From Adiantum capillus-veneris (Eukaryota > Streptophyta > Polypodiopsida > Polypodiales > Pteridaceae), in the NCBI GenBank assembly GCA_014529385.2, contig CM043967.1, forward strand, positions 11,112,001 through 11,176,000: a DNA stretch of 64,000 bases. The letters are read 5' to 3'. The translations under genes were made by a program, and so were the position numbers. Each line of letters starts with the position of its first letter. The stretch's first letter is position 1. Positions 45,750-56,028 of the stretch are shown here, one piece after another. The notes under the pieces were generated by a model, which was not told where the DNA came from, did not search any database, and worked only from the letters and a program-made list of their open reading frames with translations.

Positions 45750-46500
45750 TCCTTTGCCTGCCTGCCATTGTGAGGATCAATGGTGCATGGTCCGAGAAGG
45801 AGGTCCGTGCCAGGATGCCCACTGACCCTCCCAAGTCATTGAAGTGGTCACTAGTGTAGAAGGGATCTATCCACGATAGATTCACTCCTCCCACTCTGCG
45901 GTCTGATCGAGAGAAGGAAAGACTGTCTGGGGGCCTCACAAAACCAGAGTGCTGCCATGTATCCGAGACCCTCAGAGTCATACAAAACCTCTCCCAAGCT
46001 GCCAACTCGACTCCATGCATAGTAGCATGGCTGCCACCAATCTTGTCAGAAGGGTTCTCCAACATGTTGAAGTCCCCTCCTATGAACCAATGATCTGCCT
46101 GTGGCAGAGACTCAACAATCTATGACCAAAACTCTGTACAAGCACTCGCCACATTGGGCGCATAGATGTTCAGAAAACCCACTAGGCCACCCTGAACCTG
46201 CATAGTAATCCATTGAGCCCTGCCTGGCACAATAATCCCTCTACCCACAATGGCGTGCTGCAATGAGTCTGCAATAGTCATACATACCCCACCCTGGATG
46301 CCTCCAGGTCCAAAAGTAAATGACCAAAAAGTATCATATCGACCACGCAAAAGCTGACCACATCGCCGAATGTGGCCCTCACACAGATGGTGGTCCTGAA
46401 GCATAAGGAGATCAATATCTCCTCCCACAAGGCAATGTTGAAGCTCCTGATGCAATCGGCCCCGCTGACGCTGAAACTGGGGCCCACCTAGTCCTTGCAC
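45637..46500 (-). pseudogene. LINE ORF2 endonuclease domain
   Basis: Starts with a VQGLGGPQFQRQ-type opening, then DLLMLQDHHLCEGHIRRCG (altered QE(T/H) block), GGVCMTIAD, and WITMQVQGGLVGFLNIYAPN. The frame at 45637-46065 provides GGDFN-context remnants upstream, SDRRVGGVNLSWIDPFYTSD and SDHAPL, the catalytic C-terminal SDH block. A stop near 46120 and a frameshift near 45700 break it. It nicks target DNA to prime reverse transcription. Confidence 0.8.
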
Positions 46501-46517
46501 GTTCTATGAGACAATCC

Positions 46518-48310
46518 TCATGGGGAGCGAGAGAGAACAGATGCTACCGCAGCAGCTAGACGGGCTATCTTCAAGGCTGGCTTGGATGGGGAGCAATCCA
46601 CATTCGAGCATCCTCTAGATAGGCGTGACTGCAATGAGTGACTAGCCCAAGCCCAAGCAGAGCGAGCCGTGCGTAAAGCAAACTCCTCTGTCCAGGAGTC
46701 CTCATGAATGTATACATAGCAAGGCAAACATTGTGTATCAGCAAAGAAGTAAACCACAATGTGCCTACATCCTGCTGAGTCTGGGGTGTCACCACAAACT
46801 TGGCCAATGGCCACAAAGTCTGTAGCATGTCTGTAACTCCTAGTTCTCCCATGTGGTGAGAGAACTCTAGGACCTGTGTATGCAACCATCCCAACACTCA
46901 GTCAAGAGTCCACTCTGGCTAGGCCCTGCTGCAAACGGGGAAGGAGAAACGAATTGCTGAGTCCAAGGCCTCTGTCCCCCTAGCGGCAAGGAACAGAGCA
47001 TGGATCCTGAAGCAGGCTGCCTCATGGTCTGTTGAGGGATCGCCGAGAAAACGAGTGAATCCATAATCGAAGAAGTCCCAGCGGCGCCGGATGTCAATGC
47101 TCGTCAGACCACGAGGGATAGCTGCAAGGAAAGATGTCTGTACTTGCAAAGGGGGCCGTAAGAAAGGCTGGCCCTCTCTTGCTAGGTGACTCATGGCAAA
47201 GGCACTACCAAGAGATCTCCTAGCCGCCGGAGAAGGCCCTGTCTCCTAGGCCGACTATGGAACTGGAGTAGGAGGGGGGGGAGAAGGAGCTGGGGCGAGC
47301 GGTGGAGAAGAGGGGCGGGAGGGGGCGACAGAGGTAGAGGGGCGAGGTGAAGAGGTGGTGGGAGCAGAAGGCAGGGGAGAGGATGAGGAAGAGGGGGGGA
47401 ACTCTAGGGGGGGAGAGGCTGTCGAGGGTGAAGTTGGGGTGGGGGCTGGAGTAGGGACCTCCTCCTGCTCAAGAGGACCAAAGCGGTTCCCCGTGGGAAC
47501 CCACTGCTGCTGATTAGGTGCATGAGGGCCACTCTGAGTGCCAGGCTGACGATGTGGCCCCTGTTGTTGTCTACGACGGGCCTGCTACCATCCCTCCTCC
47601 ACTAGAGCCCCAGGCTCAGAGGGTGGCTTTGCATGTGTGCACTGTGTCTCTGTCTGTGGCTGCGGGCCAGCCCTGGCATGCTGGGGCTGAGGCTGTGGTG
47701 TAGGTCGAGGCCTCCTCCTTGGACAGGCCTTTGCTAGATGGCCCATTTGCGACAAATGAAGCACTCGTTCGGAAGGCTTGAATACTCCACACTCTATCTA
47801 AACCAACCCCCACTCACCCGAGGCAAAAGAATAACCTTTGAGAGCGTGTGAGTGTCTCTGACCAAAACTCGAACTAAGGGAATGCCAGCCGCCTTGGCAG
47901 CTACTGATGCTACCGTACGAGGTGTCTCCAGGACAGTCCCAATGGCTGAGCCGATCCTGGATAGAAGTGGTAATTACTACCTCAAGCAAACTCGGAAAGC
48001 AGACCGAGATGGGGATGTATGCCTCCTCTACTAGAACATCCGAAAGCAGGGTCGAAACCATGTCTCCACTGTCGAAAGTGGGCACGTGCTGCTCGGATGG
48101 TCAGGGGACTCATGGCAATGACCTTGGACGCCATCTCGGAGGTCTCAAACTTGATCTGGTAGTAGCCTCGTCCGAGTATCTGCACGTCCAGGATCTTGCC
48201 CACCTCTGCGACGAGAAGGCGGGCCTGGAGAAGGTCACGCAGCTCTCCTTTGCTAGGTCGGGTTTCGAGAATCTTGCAGATGACAGAAGTTGCCTATAAT
48301 CGCTCTACCT
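46518..48310 (-). pseudogene. LINE ORF1: DUF4283-like and CCHC protein
   Basis: From 48300, SVICKILETRPSKGELRDLL and GRGYYQIKFETSEMASKVIAMSP then RAARAHFRQWRHGFDP match the DUF4283 fold of plant LINE ORF1. A frameshift at about 48040 leads to VLVEEAYIPISVCFPSLLEV. Near 47760-47730 a knuckle ECFICRK...GHLAKACP is split by one base. Then comes a proline-rich part (minus strand of 47240-47480) and C-terminal frames at 47194-46919 and 46897-46571. ORF1 binds element RNA. Confidence 0.7.
47240..47480. repeat. G-rich low-complexity segment in LINE ORF1
   Basis: Purine-rich GGGGA/GGAG runs on the plus strand, encoding a Pro/Ser/Thr-rich linker on the minus strand. Confidence 0.7.
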
Positions 48311-48499
48311 CTGCGGCAAGGCTCACTTGCTCTGTCGACGAAAGAGCAAGCCGGATGGTGGGCTCACTGGGGTCCGGCGAGTCCCTCTGGGGCAGAGCTG
48401 GAGCCTCCATCTGTGTCTACTGCTGTGGCAAAACGAACGAGCGGTGGAGAAGGTTTGCAGAGAAGCGCCTAGCACTTTCCCAAAAGGACAAATTCTACA

Positions 48500-48860
48500 T
48501 GAGCCAATATGCAAGAAAAAAAAAAGAGGGGGGGGGGGGGGGGGTGTGTGGGGGGGTGGAGCAGCTGGATACTGTGTGGGAGCACAAGCGAGATTGGGGG
48601 GAGGGCGGGGGGGGGGTGGCAACGCGCAGGCAGGCAGTAGGCGGCCCGCGGGGCAGCACGATACCAAGAGGGGGGTAGCGGGTGGCTTTGGGGCAGCACA
48701 CAGGAGCGGCGGGAATGGAGAGGTAGCACGCTGGGGAGGCAGGAGTGGATGCAGCACAGGGGCAGCAGGGGGGGGGGGGGGGGGGGGCAGCAGCAATAGC
48801 GAGCGCCGGTTTAGGGGGTTGTTAAGGGGGGAGAGGATAAAGTTCCGCTCAATAGAGGGA
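48500..48860. other. Extreme G-rich tract between the LINE and the Penelope-like fragment
   Basis: Contains G runs of about 15-20 bases at 48532 and 48771 and many shorter runs. Proline-repeat ORFs on the minus strand come from C runs. It probably corresponds to a LINE 5' UTR or junction DNA, and G-quadruplex formation is likely. Confidence 0.7.
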
Positions 48861-49660
48861 AGAGCGAAGTAGCGGAGGGTGATAGAGGTAAGAAGGGAAG
48901 CTAAGAATGCAAAAGGGAAATTAAGGCAAGGTTCATGGGTGGAGCGGTTATTGAGATGTGAGAGGGCATCTTTCTCATACCAATCTAATGGTAAGATAAC
49001 TACGCCAAGGTTTTTGTCGGCTGGTTTTATGATTATTGACGGGTCCAAGGAGAGGCTAGATAAAGCTTCAATGACAAAACAGACTCCCTTTGAAATGGAA
49101 AAACTACAAGCATTTAGCATGAGGTTAAAGTTATGTCGGTTAGTGGACAAATTTTGGTTAAGATAGGGGTTTATTAAAGGTGGTTTCCAAAGAGGGTGGG
49201 TTTCCTTAAAAGGAGAGGGGGAGGAAGGTTTAAAGTTTTTGAAGAAGAACTTAAGGTTGAGATTTCTTGATAAATTGTAGTGTGAGTTGAGGAGTAAGAG
49301 AGGGGAAGGGTTTAGAGGAGGAGGGATGTATTTTAAGCCTAAGGCCAATCATCACCTTTTGGAGAGAGACATCACTTGAGGTCCAAGTTGTAGATTTTGA
49401 AGTTAGAGATATCATCCTCCAAGGTTGAAACTTGAATTTTACCAAAGAGCAAAAGTTTGTAGCCTTGTGAATTAGTGAGTGGAAGCCACAACTTTCTTCT
49501 TGTTCTTCCTTGGTGGAGTGGGGGTTTGGGAGTGGCTTTAGAAATCCAAATATATGGGAGGGGGGGGGGGGGGGTTTGGAGAAGTAGAGTTGTACCCAAG
49601 TGTATGGGTGGCCAAACCCTAATCCCACCGAAAGCCACCCATACATTAAGAGCACATTAA
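48800..49660 (-). pseudogene. Penelope-like element, N-terminal RT part
   Basis: Minus-strand frames give IYNLDLK, then LGLKYIPPPL, and about 110 residues later LDPSIIIKPADKNLGVVILP followed by LSHLNN. NLS...LGLKFIPxP and IKPADKxxGVVVLxxxxY are hallmarks of the Penelope-like RT N-terminus. The reading decays at about 48800, before RT motif A. The C-terminal RT half lies on the opposite strand from about 49690, so the element is split head to head. Confidence 0.75.
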
Positions 49661-49689
49661 AATCTCTTGAATTATCTCATCTACTCGTG

Positions 49690-50222
49690 CCATTATCCTC
49701 GACATAGAATTCTTTAAAGGTGCCTAGTTTGCTACATCTAGCCTCTTGGACTCCCATTTCTTTCAAAAACCTTTGAATATCTACAACTATATCCCTTGGA
49801 TCTCCTGGTACCCAACACATCAAAAAGTCACCTTCATCATCTCAGAGCTTAAAAGATATAGTATTAGAGAATCAACCTTGAAGGGATACCTCTACCTCCG
49901 CAACCTCTTCTACTTACACCTTCGGGCTAAGGTCTACCCACCTAGCTTCCTCCTAAAAGTTTTTAGCAAGGTCTCTTCCCTCAATCGCACCTCTCTTCTC
50001 CTTCCCTTGCACAAGATAACAAAAAATCCACCCACTGTGTTCAAAATCCCCTTCACACCTACCACTAGAAAATTACTACCCTCTCAAAGTATTAGCAATC
50101 CCATTTCAAAATCTTGCCACTTGCTTGATGCTAACCCCTCCCACCTCCCTATGCCTACTATTTGTTGGACTTTAGGGCCCAACATCCACAGCCTACTGGT
50201 GCATAGTTCACACCCCCCTTGA
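49690..50222 (+). pseudogene. Penelope-like element, C-terminal RT part
   Basis: AIILDIEFFK, then KPLNIYNYIPWISWYPTHQKVTF, ELKRYSI, YLRNLFYLHLRAKVYPPSFL and finally GPNIHSLLVHSS. These match the post-catalytic region of Penelope-like RTs (K-x-N-x-Y-x-S-x-HP, I-x-x-E-x-x-R, L-x-x-R-x-YP, N-L-x-x-L-L-V). RT motifs A to C are missing. No GIY-YIG endonuclease is seen downstream. The 49746 start is arbitrary within a longer frame. Confidence 0.75.
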
Positions 50223-50912
50223 CTTACCCTTTTTTTACCCCGCACACCTTCTCTTTTCAAACCTCCCAAGCCACCCTGAAACCATTTTTGTACATCTATC
50301 CTACAATAATCTTTAAAGTTTCCGTTTACTGATTTTCTCCCTTTTTTCTAATGCTAGCACCATACCATCTAGAGCTTAATGTTTTGGAGAAACTTTCCTC
50401 CCTCCCCTTGAATTATCCATTGGACACTTTGTTGCACCTTTACCAAATCCTTAGTGAGCTTGCTTTTAACCTCTCCTTTTCCTTTCTATTCATAATGACA
50501 CTTCTCTCTCACCTAAAGTAGCCTCCCTTTTATTCACACTTCTATCCCAACCTCTCATTCCCAAAAAAAAAAAAAAAAAAAAAAAAGTGTACTCTCACCT
50601 AGTCTTTTAGCTTACATCCACACCTAGCTCACCATAACTCCTCACCATGTACCCTAGTACTTGGCTTTTAATTCCACTCCTCCCAAAAAATGATGTCCCT
50701 CAAGAAATAAACCTCAAAAAGAATCCTCCAAGCTTCCTTTATAAATCCCTACCTCCTCCTCTCTTACAAACGCAATCCACTAACATCACCACTGATGAGC
50801 TCACAAGAGCAAAACACGTTTGGTGGTACTCCTCCTATTTTTACCTGCTATTTTTGGCACCTAAGATTTTCTAATCTTATGAAGTCATCTCGCACGCTTG
50901 AGTACTCATTTT
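50133..50912 (+). repeat. Direct repeat, copy 1 (Penelope 3' end and 3' UTR)
   Basis: About 780 bp sharing long matches with 54968-55729: CATAGTTCACACCCCCCTTG, ACACCTTCTCTTTTCAAACC, CTTTTAATTCCACTCCTCCC, GAATCCTCCAAGCT. It includes the last RT codons of the Penelope-like fragment and ends near GTACTCATTT. A 25-bp A run at 50562-50586 is largely lost in copy 2. Confidence 0.88.
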
Positions 50913-51995
50913 TTTTTTTTTAAGTTCAATTTTTGAACATTACAAGCATTGCATGACCCCTCTTCCCTCCTTCCCCACTTTTTAGCAAATTCTCCTTTCC
51001 GTCCCAATGGCTTATCCCCCCCCCCCCCCCCTCTCTATGGATTTATGCTTCTACACCCTTAACACCCACATCTTAATGCTTGACTTGATTTTCTTTTGAA
51101 AATTTTCTTTTGTGGTCCTATGCTCGGCTACCATTTGGGTCACTTTTTCCACCCACCTCCCAAGACATCGGGTTCCCCGCCTTCAGCACAATGGGCATCT
51201 CCCACTTTCTTTCCTAACGAGCACCCTTCACTGCCTTCTTTGCGACTTAGAGCTTGACTTTGGCTATGGCTTCCATAGCAACAGCGCGACGTTAATCCCC
51301 ATCCATGGAGTATGCCTGCGACAACCACATGACATCCTTGCGGCACTTCAGTTCCTGCATCTACGCCAATGCCATTTTTCTCACCTGACGCCCTTGCGGC
51401 ACTTTAGTTCACGCATCTACGACAAACCCATTTTGCTCAACCTAATGCCCTACTGTGTTGCAATACCTCCATGTGGAAGGCCCTGCTGTGCTGCAATACC
51501 TCCATGTGGAAGGCCCTGCAGTGCTGCAATACCTGCAGCACACTACCTGCGATTTTTGCCTGCGACAACCCTAATTTGTCCACGGATGGTTGTATCGTGC
51601 TGCAATGCCTACATGGCACAAGCCATGGTGCATCACCTCTATGTAATCTTCACCCTCATTGTGCATTTACATCGCTTGCAACTCACCCCTTACCCCCACC
51701 CAAGATTTTCCCTACTACACACAGCTACATCTGCATCAACCGTCTAGTGCATGCTCTCTATCCCTTACAGGCTTGATACACTTCACCAACATAGGTTTTT
51801 GAGTTAACTGCTCTCAACCACATTAACCCTCACCTCCCCTTCCAACCTCTGTCAATTCTCCACCTACTGCTCCACCTCCTTACTACGCCCAAGCACACAC
51901 CTACACATACACTATAAGCCTTGCTCACGCTCCCCAACTTTACCTTAGATCTTAACCAACTTTAATTTTAACTTTACCATTGTTCTTAACCAACT
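50913..51995. other. Unassigned C-rich DNA with internal short repeats
   Basis: Pyrimidine-rich sequence lacking a recognisable domain. A 636-bp open frame at 51112-51747 is Cys/His/Leu-rich and contains DNA-level repeats, so coding status is doubtful. It lies between the Penelope 3' end and the LINE fragment. Confidence 0.4.
51332..51540. repeat. Two local tandem duplications
   Basis: CCTTGCGGCACTT(C/T)AGTTC with CATCTACG occurs twice at 51334 and 51391. A 33-bp unit (TGCAATACCTCCATGTGGAAG plus GCCCTGC in two parts) occurs nearly three times at 51450-51540. Confidence 0.75.
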
Positions 51996-52795
51996 TTGAG
52001 TTTGATACTCAACCTCTACATAGTGACGCAAATCACTACTCAAAGCATGTGTGTTTCACTTTTACCTGCCAAGACCTCCACATTCGGATGCCCTATCATT
52101 AGCTGTACACCCTACAAACCTTTGGTCACCTTCTCTATTGCAATGGATACCAACATTCCAGCTCCGCCACAATTGCAAGACAACCTCGCCCCGGATCTAC
52201 CTTCCTCTATGGCTATCGGCCCTTCGCTCCCCGGATTCATTTTTCCTGCCACGTATGCAAGAGCGGAAGCTTTGGCTTCTCACCCGACCACCTCAACTCT
52301 ACTTTTGATAAATAAGGATGATGCTACAACCAACCCCTATGAGAACATCACGGATGAATTGGAGCGTCTCCCGGAGGATTCCTTTGATTTCTCTTTGGTG
52401 CTTGCAAATAGAAGCCACAAACTAAACCATAATGTATGAACCCCTTCTACACCTACGACCATTCCACTCCAAGTCGGAAAATGGTCAACCCTTCAACATG
52501 GTGGCCTACCCTCAACCGACCCCCTTACCGATGAAGAGGTTCTTCCACATCTCAAGCAACCGCGGGACTTTGAGGTGATTATTTCCAACTCTATTCTGGA
52601 ATATAAGAAGCTTCATGGTAAAATAGGTAAAGCTAAAAGCTTTCTTAACCACCTCAATGATTTACTTTGTAATCAAAGAGAACCTAATAGCCTATGTATG
52701 AAGCCACCAAAGCTATCCCTAGAGGATGCACAAGCTCAATCCCTTCTCAATGCTAAGTTTTCCTCACTTATCATAAGATATCAATTAATCTAACT

Positions 52796-53635
52796 GTGAA
52801 AACATTTTCCGTGGCCTCGGGATCCAAGTGCATTATAGAGAAGTCAAGACTAATCTCCCTGTCGGAGAACGACTCTTTGGACCCTGCAGTCTGGACAAGA
52901 GAGATTATCTCAAAAGGGAGTGTATTTAGGCACCTAGGAGCCCCCGTAGGGGTGGACGTAACCCACAGTCAAAGATTTCAATGGGTCCTTGAAAAAATAA
53001 GTGCCAAAATAAGAAGGTGGGAGTTTGTTCTTCTACCCTTCCAAAGCCGGATTAGAGTGATCAATGCTTTTATGAGCTCGTATATTGCTTTCCTCAGCTC
53101 CGTGCTCAAGATGGCTAAGTGTAACTGGAAAGAATTCTTAAAACCAGTGAAAAGGTTTCTTTAGAAGAACAACGCAAAAACCTCTCGGCCATCGCAGTGG
53201 GCTAGATGGGAGGTAGTTGCTCGCCCGATAGACCAAGGAGGGATCGGCATTCTTAACCCTGCATCCCATGCTGAGGCCCTTTGTGCCGAATTTATGGTCT
53301 CATTGGCTAAACAGGACCAAGCTTGGGCTGTCATGACCAAGGAAATGCTTGATGCATCAAAAATAAGATCAAAAGGGGTAATGTGGAAGGGAGTTGTGAT
53401 GCACAAAAAACTTCTCGCCCCGAAGTGGTTTTATCTTAGATCTGGTGGACTCTCAAGGGAGCTGACGAGGAAGTGCAAAAGTGCTACTGAGGTTTTGGGA
53501 TGGGGGGAAGTAACTAGATACTTTAAAAACTCCATATTGCACTGGTCCCCTTGGCTCTCTAAAATATTGGAGCCGCCGCAAAGATCTTATTGGATAGAAA
53601 TGGCCAAAAATGTGAATAATAAGGGGCTCGTTTGA
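52796..53635 (+). pseudogene. LINE RT thumb region, degraded
   Basis: TFSVASGSKCIIEKSRLISL (ASG-K-N-x-x-KS block), VFRHLGAPVGVDVTHSQRFQ and ISAKIRRWEFVLLPFQSRI (LG-x-P and W-x-x-x-x-LS-x-x-GR blocks), then frames at 53294-53635 with LAPKWFYLRSGGLS. Stops occur near 53163. No catalytic FADD is present, as the fragment begins downstream of it. Confidence 0.75.
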
Positions 53636-53737
53636 CTAGAGCAATTTTGGGATGGCAACATGAAGTACTAGAAAACTACTGACTCTTTAGCCATCCAATT
53701 TCAACTGGATGGCTTTCAGATCTTACTAGTCTACAGG

Positions 53738-54169
53738 GTGATTAAAGAGCTTGATAAGGTGGTGATGCCAATTTGTGAATCCAACTTTGAATGGGACGCT
53801 TGGAGATGGCACGGGAGCAGCCTCTTTTGGAAACCACACTCTAAAGGCATTTACCATGCATTAATGCACGAGGCTAATTGGTGTAGCCCCCTCAACAAAT
53901 TATGGAAGAGGCACTGGACGAAAAAACGGTGGACGGGAGTCATGGAGAACATCTCGAATCCAAGGTGGCCTCAGTATATGAAGATATTTTTGTGGAAAGT
54001 GATGTGGGGTGCTTTGCTGACGGGCGTAAAGATACAAGAAAGAGACATCGGGTCCGATCGTTGCTCGAGGTGCAGAATAGCTAGTGAAGACCTAGCCCAC
54101 CTTTTCATGGGATGCCAGGCAATCAGGGGCATGGCTAGAAAAATATGCAAGTGGATTCAAAGGACATGA
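53738..54169 (+). pseudogene. LINE C-terminal zf-RVT domain
   Basis: WRWHGSSLFWKPHSKGIYHAL, WPQYMKIFLWKVMWGALLTG and CSRCRIASEDLAHLFMGC match the reverse-transcriptase-associated zinc-binding domain (C-x-x-C ... H-L-F-x-x-C). The frame ends at 54169; RYYFLHHIWQARN-like codons follow in another frame. Confidence 0.8.
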
Positions 54170-54300
54170 CAAATTAAGTTCTTCAAGATTGATATGTTCT
54201 TTGGTAGTAACAGGCTGGGAAGTCCTGCTCTTCTCGTTTGCACTCAAATAATAAGGTACTACTTCTTGCACCATATTTGGCAAGCAAGGAACCACCGCTT

Positions 54301-54967
54301 GTTTGAGGGGGATCTGGCTGTGGCAAGATTTTGTGAAATCACCACCTCCCCCGTTTAAGGTCTCCTCTTTCGCCTCCCCACTTAAGCCGGTCTTCCCTCC
54401 CTCTAAAAAATCCACCCACCTCCATTCTAAAAAACCTTTTTTACCTCCAAAAACCTTTTTCCCTCCCTTTAAACACCGCCACACCCGTCCCCAACCCTCC
54501 TTTGTAACCACCAATAAATGACCTTTTCAACCTTCCTCCAAGCCCTCCCTTGAAAAGTCCTTTCCTCTATCGATTTTTTATATATTTTATATATTTTTTC
54601 TTACGAACACGGATTTCGATGCACAATTTTCAATCTCTAAGAAGAAGCTTGGCTTCCAAGAAAAGAGTTCTAAACTAAACTCCTCCTCTCTTTTTCAAAA
54701 AGACTCTTTCTTTCCTAATAAGAAGCCTTTGCTTTTTGGTGGTCAACTCTCCCACTTACCATTCAATTTTTACATCAAATTGACCATCCGAGCAGTATCT
54801 GAGCAACTAATGAAAACCATAGCTAGACTATGCCACACAACGTAATATCCTGACATAATTATGACTTTTCAATATGTCAATCAAGCATCTTAAGTCAAAA
54901 TTTGCAAAATAGATATTGAAAGTTATTTTTCTTATTTTTAGAAGAGACCCAAAAATTGGAGATCTTA
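54301..54967. other. LINE 3' region and AT/C-rich spacer
   Basis: Pyrimidine-rich segment with repeated CCTCC and AAAAA(A)CC blocks at 54340-54560, followed by AT-rich DNA (TATATATTTTATATATTTTT at 54580). No ORF or element end could be supported. Confidence 0.4.
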
Positions 54968-55729
54968 CACTCTCCCACCTCCCTAGGTCTACTATTTATT
55001 GGACTTTAGGCCCCAACATCCACAGCCTATGGATGCATAGTTCACACCCCCCTTGACTCTCCCTTTTTTTACTCCGCACACCTTCTCTTTTCAAACCTCT
55101 CAAGCCACCCCTAAACCATTTTTGTGTATCTATCCTACACTAATTTTTAAAATTTTACTTTACTGATTTTCTCCCTTTTTTCTAATGCTAGCACCATACC
55201 ATCTAAAGCTTAATATTTTGGAGAAACTTTCCACCCTGCCCTTGAATTATCCATTGGACACTTCTTTGCACCTTTACCAAATCTTTATTGAGCTTGCTTT
55301 TAACCTCTCCTTTTTCTTTCTTTTCATAATGACACTTCTCTCTCACCTAAAGTAACCTTCCTTTTATTCACACATCTATCCCAACCTCTCATTCCATTAA
55401 AAAAATTAAAAAAAAATTGTACTTTGACGTGGTCTTTTAACTTACATCCACACCTAACTCACTCTCCATGTACCCTAGTACTTAGCTTTTAATTCCACTC
55501 CTCCCAAAATTGATGTCCCCCAAGAAATAAACCTCCAAAAGAATCCTCCAAGCTCCCTTTATAAATCCCTACCTCCTCCTCTCTTACAAACACAATCCAC
55601 TAACACCACCATTGATGAGCTCACAAGAGAGAAACGCATTTGGTGATACTCCCCCTATTTTACCCGCTATTTTTCGCACCTATCATTTGCTAATCTTATG
55701 AAGTCGTCTAGCACGCTTGAGTACTCGTT
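54968..55729 (+). repeat. Direct repeat, copy 2 (5'-truncated Penelope 3' end)
   Basis: Same orientation as copy 1, at an estimated 90 percent or more identity by eye with small gaps. Its right end is followed by AAATTTTTTAAAATG and then by tandem array 3. Tandem copies with one truncated are typical of Penelope-like elements, although here the truncated copy is downstream. Confidence 0.85.
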
Positions 55730-55746
55730 TAAAATTTTTTAAAATG

Positions 55747-55995
55747 TTGGCTAGATCTTTAAGGTCTCTTGAGATAGTTTCCTATGACGTTAAAAATCGC
55801 TTCTTCTCGGGTGTGCGTGTGTAGTTGTGTGTGTGTGTGGTAATAAAAATAGGAAAATGGTATAACAATTTTATCACCCAAGTGTGGTAGATTGGCTATA
55901 CCATTTCCCTCTTGAATAACAGGTCTTGCATTCAGCTAGATCTTTATGGTCTCTTGGGATAGTTTCCTACAACGTTAAAACTCTCTTCTTCTCGA

Positions 55996-56028
<33 letters not shown>

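Larger units (their letters stand above)
42257..48500 (-). mobile_element. LINE (non-LTR retrotransposon), nearly full set of domains
   Basis: Minus-strand order: nucleic-acid-binding ORF1 (about 48310-46518) with a DUF4283-like domain and a damaged CCHC knuckle, then ORF2 (46500-42272) with apurinic-type endonuclease, RT, and C-terminal Cys/His region. The GC content is much higher than in surrounding DNA. The 3' end abuts a GT (CA on the element strand) tract rather than poly(A). The 5' end merges into G-rich DNA near 48500 and is uncertain. Confidence 0.88.
51996..54300 (+). mobile_element. Internally deleted LINE fragment
   Basis: Plus-strand frame 51996-52793 (one in-frame stop at 52437) with IISNSILEYKKLHGKIGKAK is followed directly by the RT thumb and C-terminal domains, so the endonuclease and catalytic RT motifs are missing. 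Its residues and base composition differ from the LINE at 42257-48500, so it is a separate family. Confidence 0.75.

Noticed and set aside
48196-48872. Plus-strand Gly-rich and minus-strand Pro-rich ORFs
   Set aside because: Produced by G runs; the LINE ORF1 and Penelope readings explain the coding part.
48500-50222. Telomeric tract linked to the Penelope-like element
   Set aside because: Some Penelope-like elements sit at telomeres, but no TTTAGGG-type array is present here.
51112-51747. A 211-codon gene
   Set aside because: Contains DNA-level tandem repeats and no recognisable domain; likely chance in C-rich DNA.
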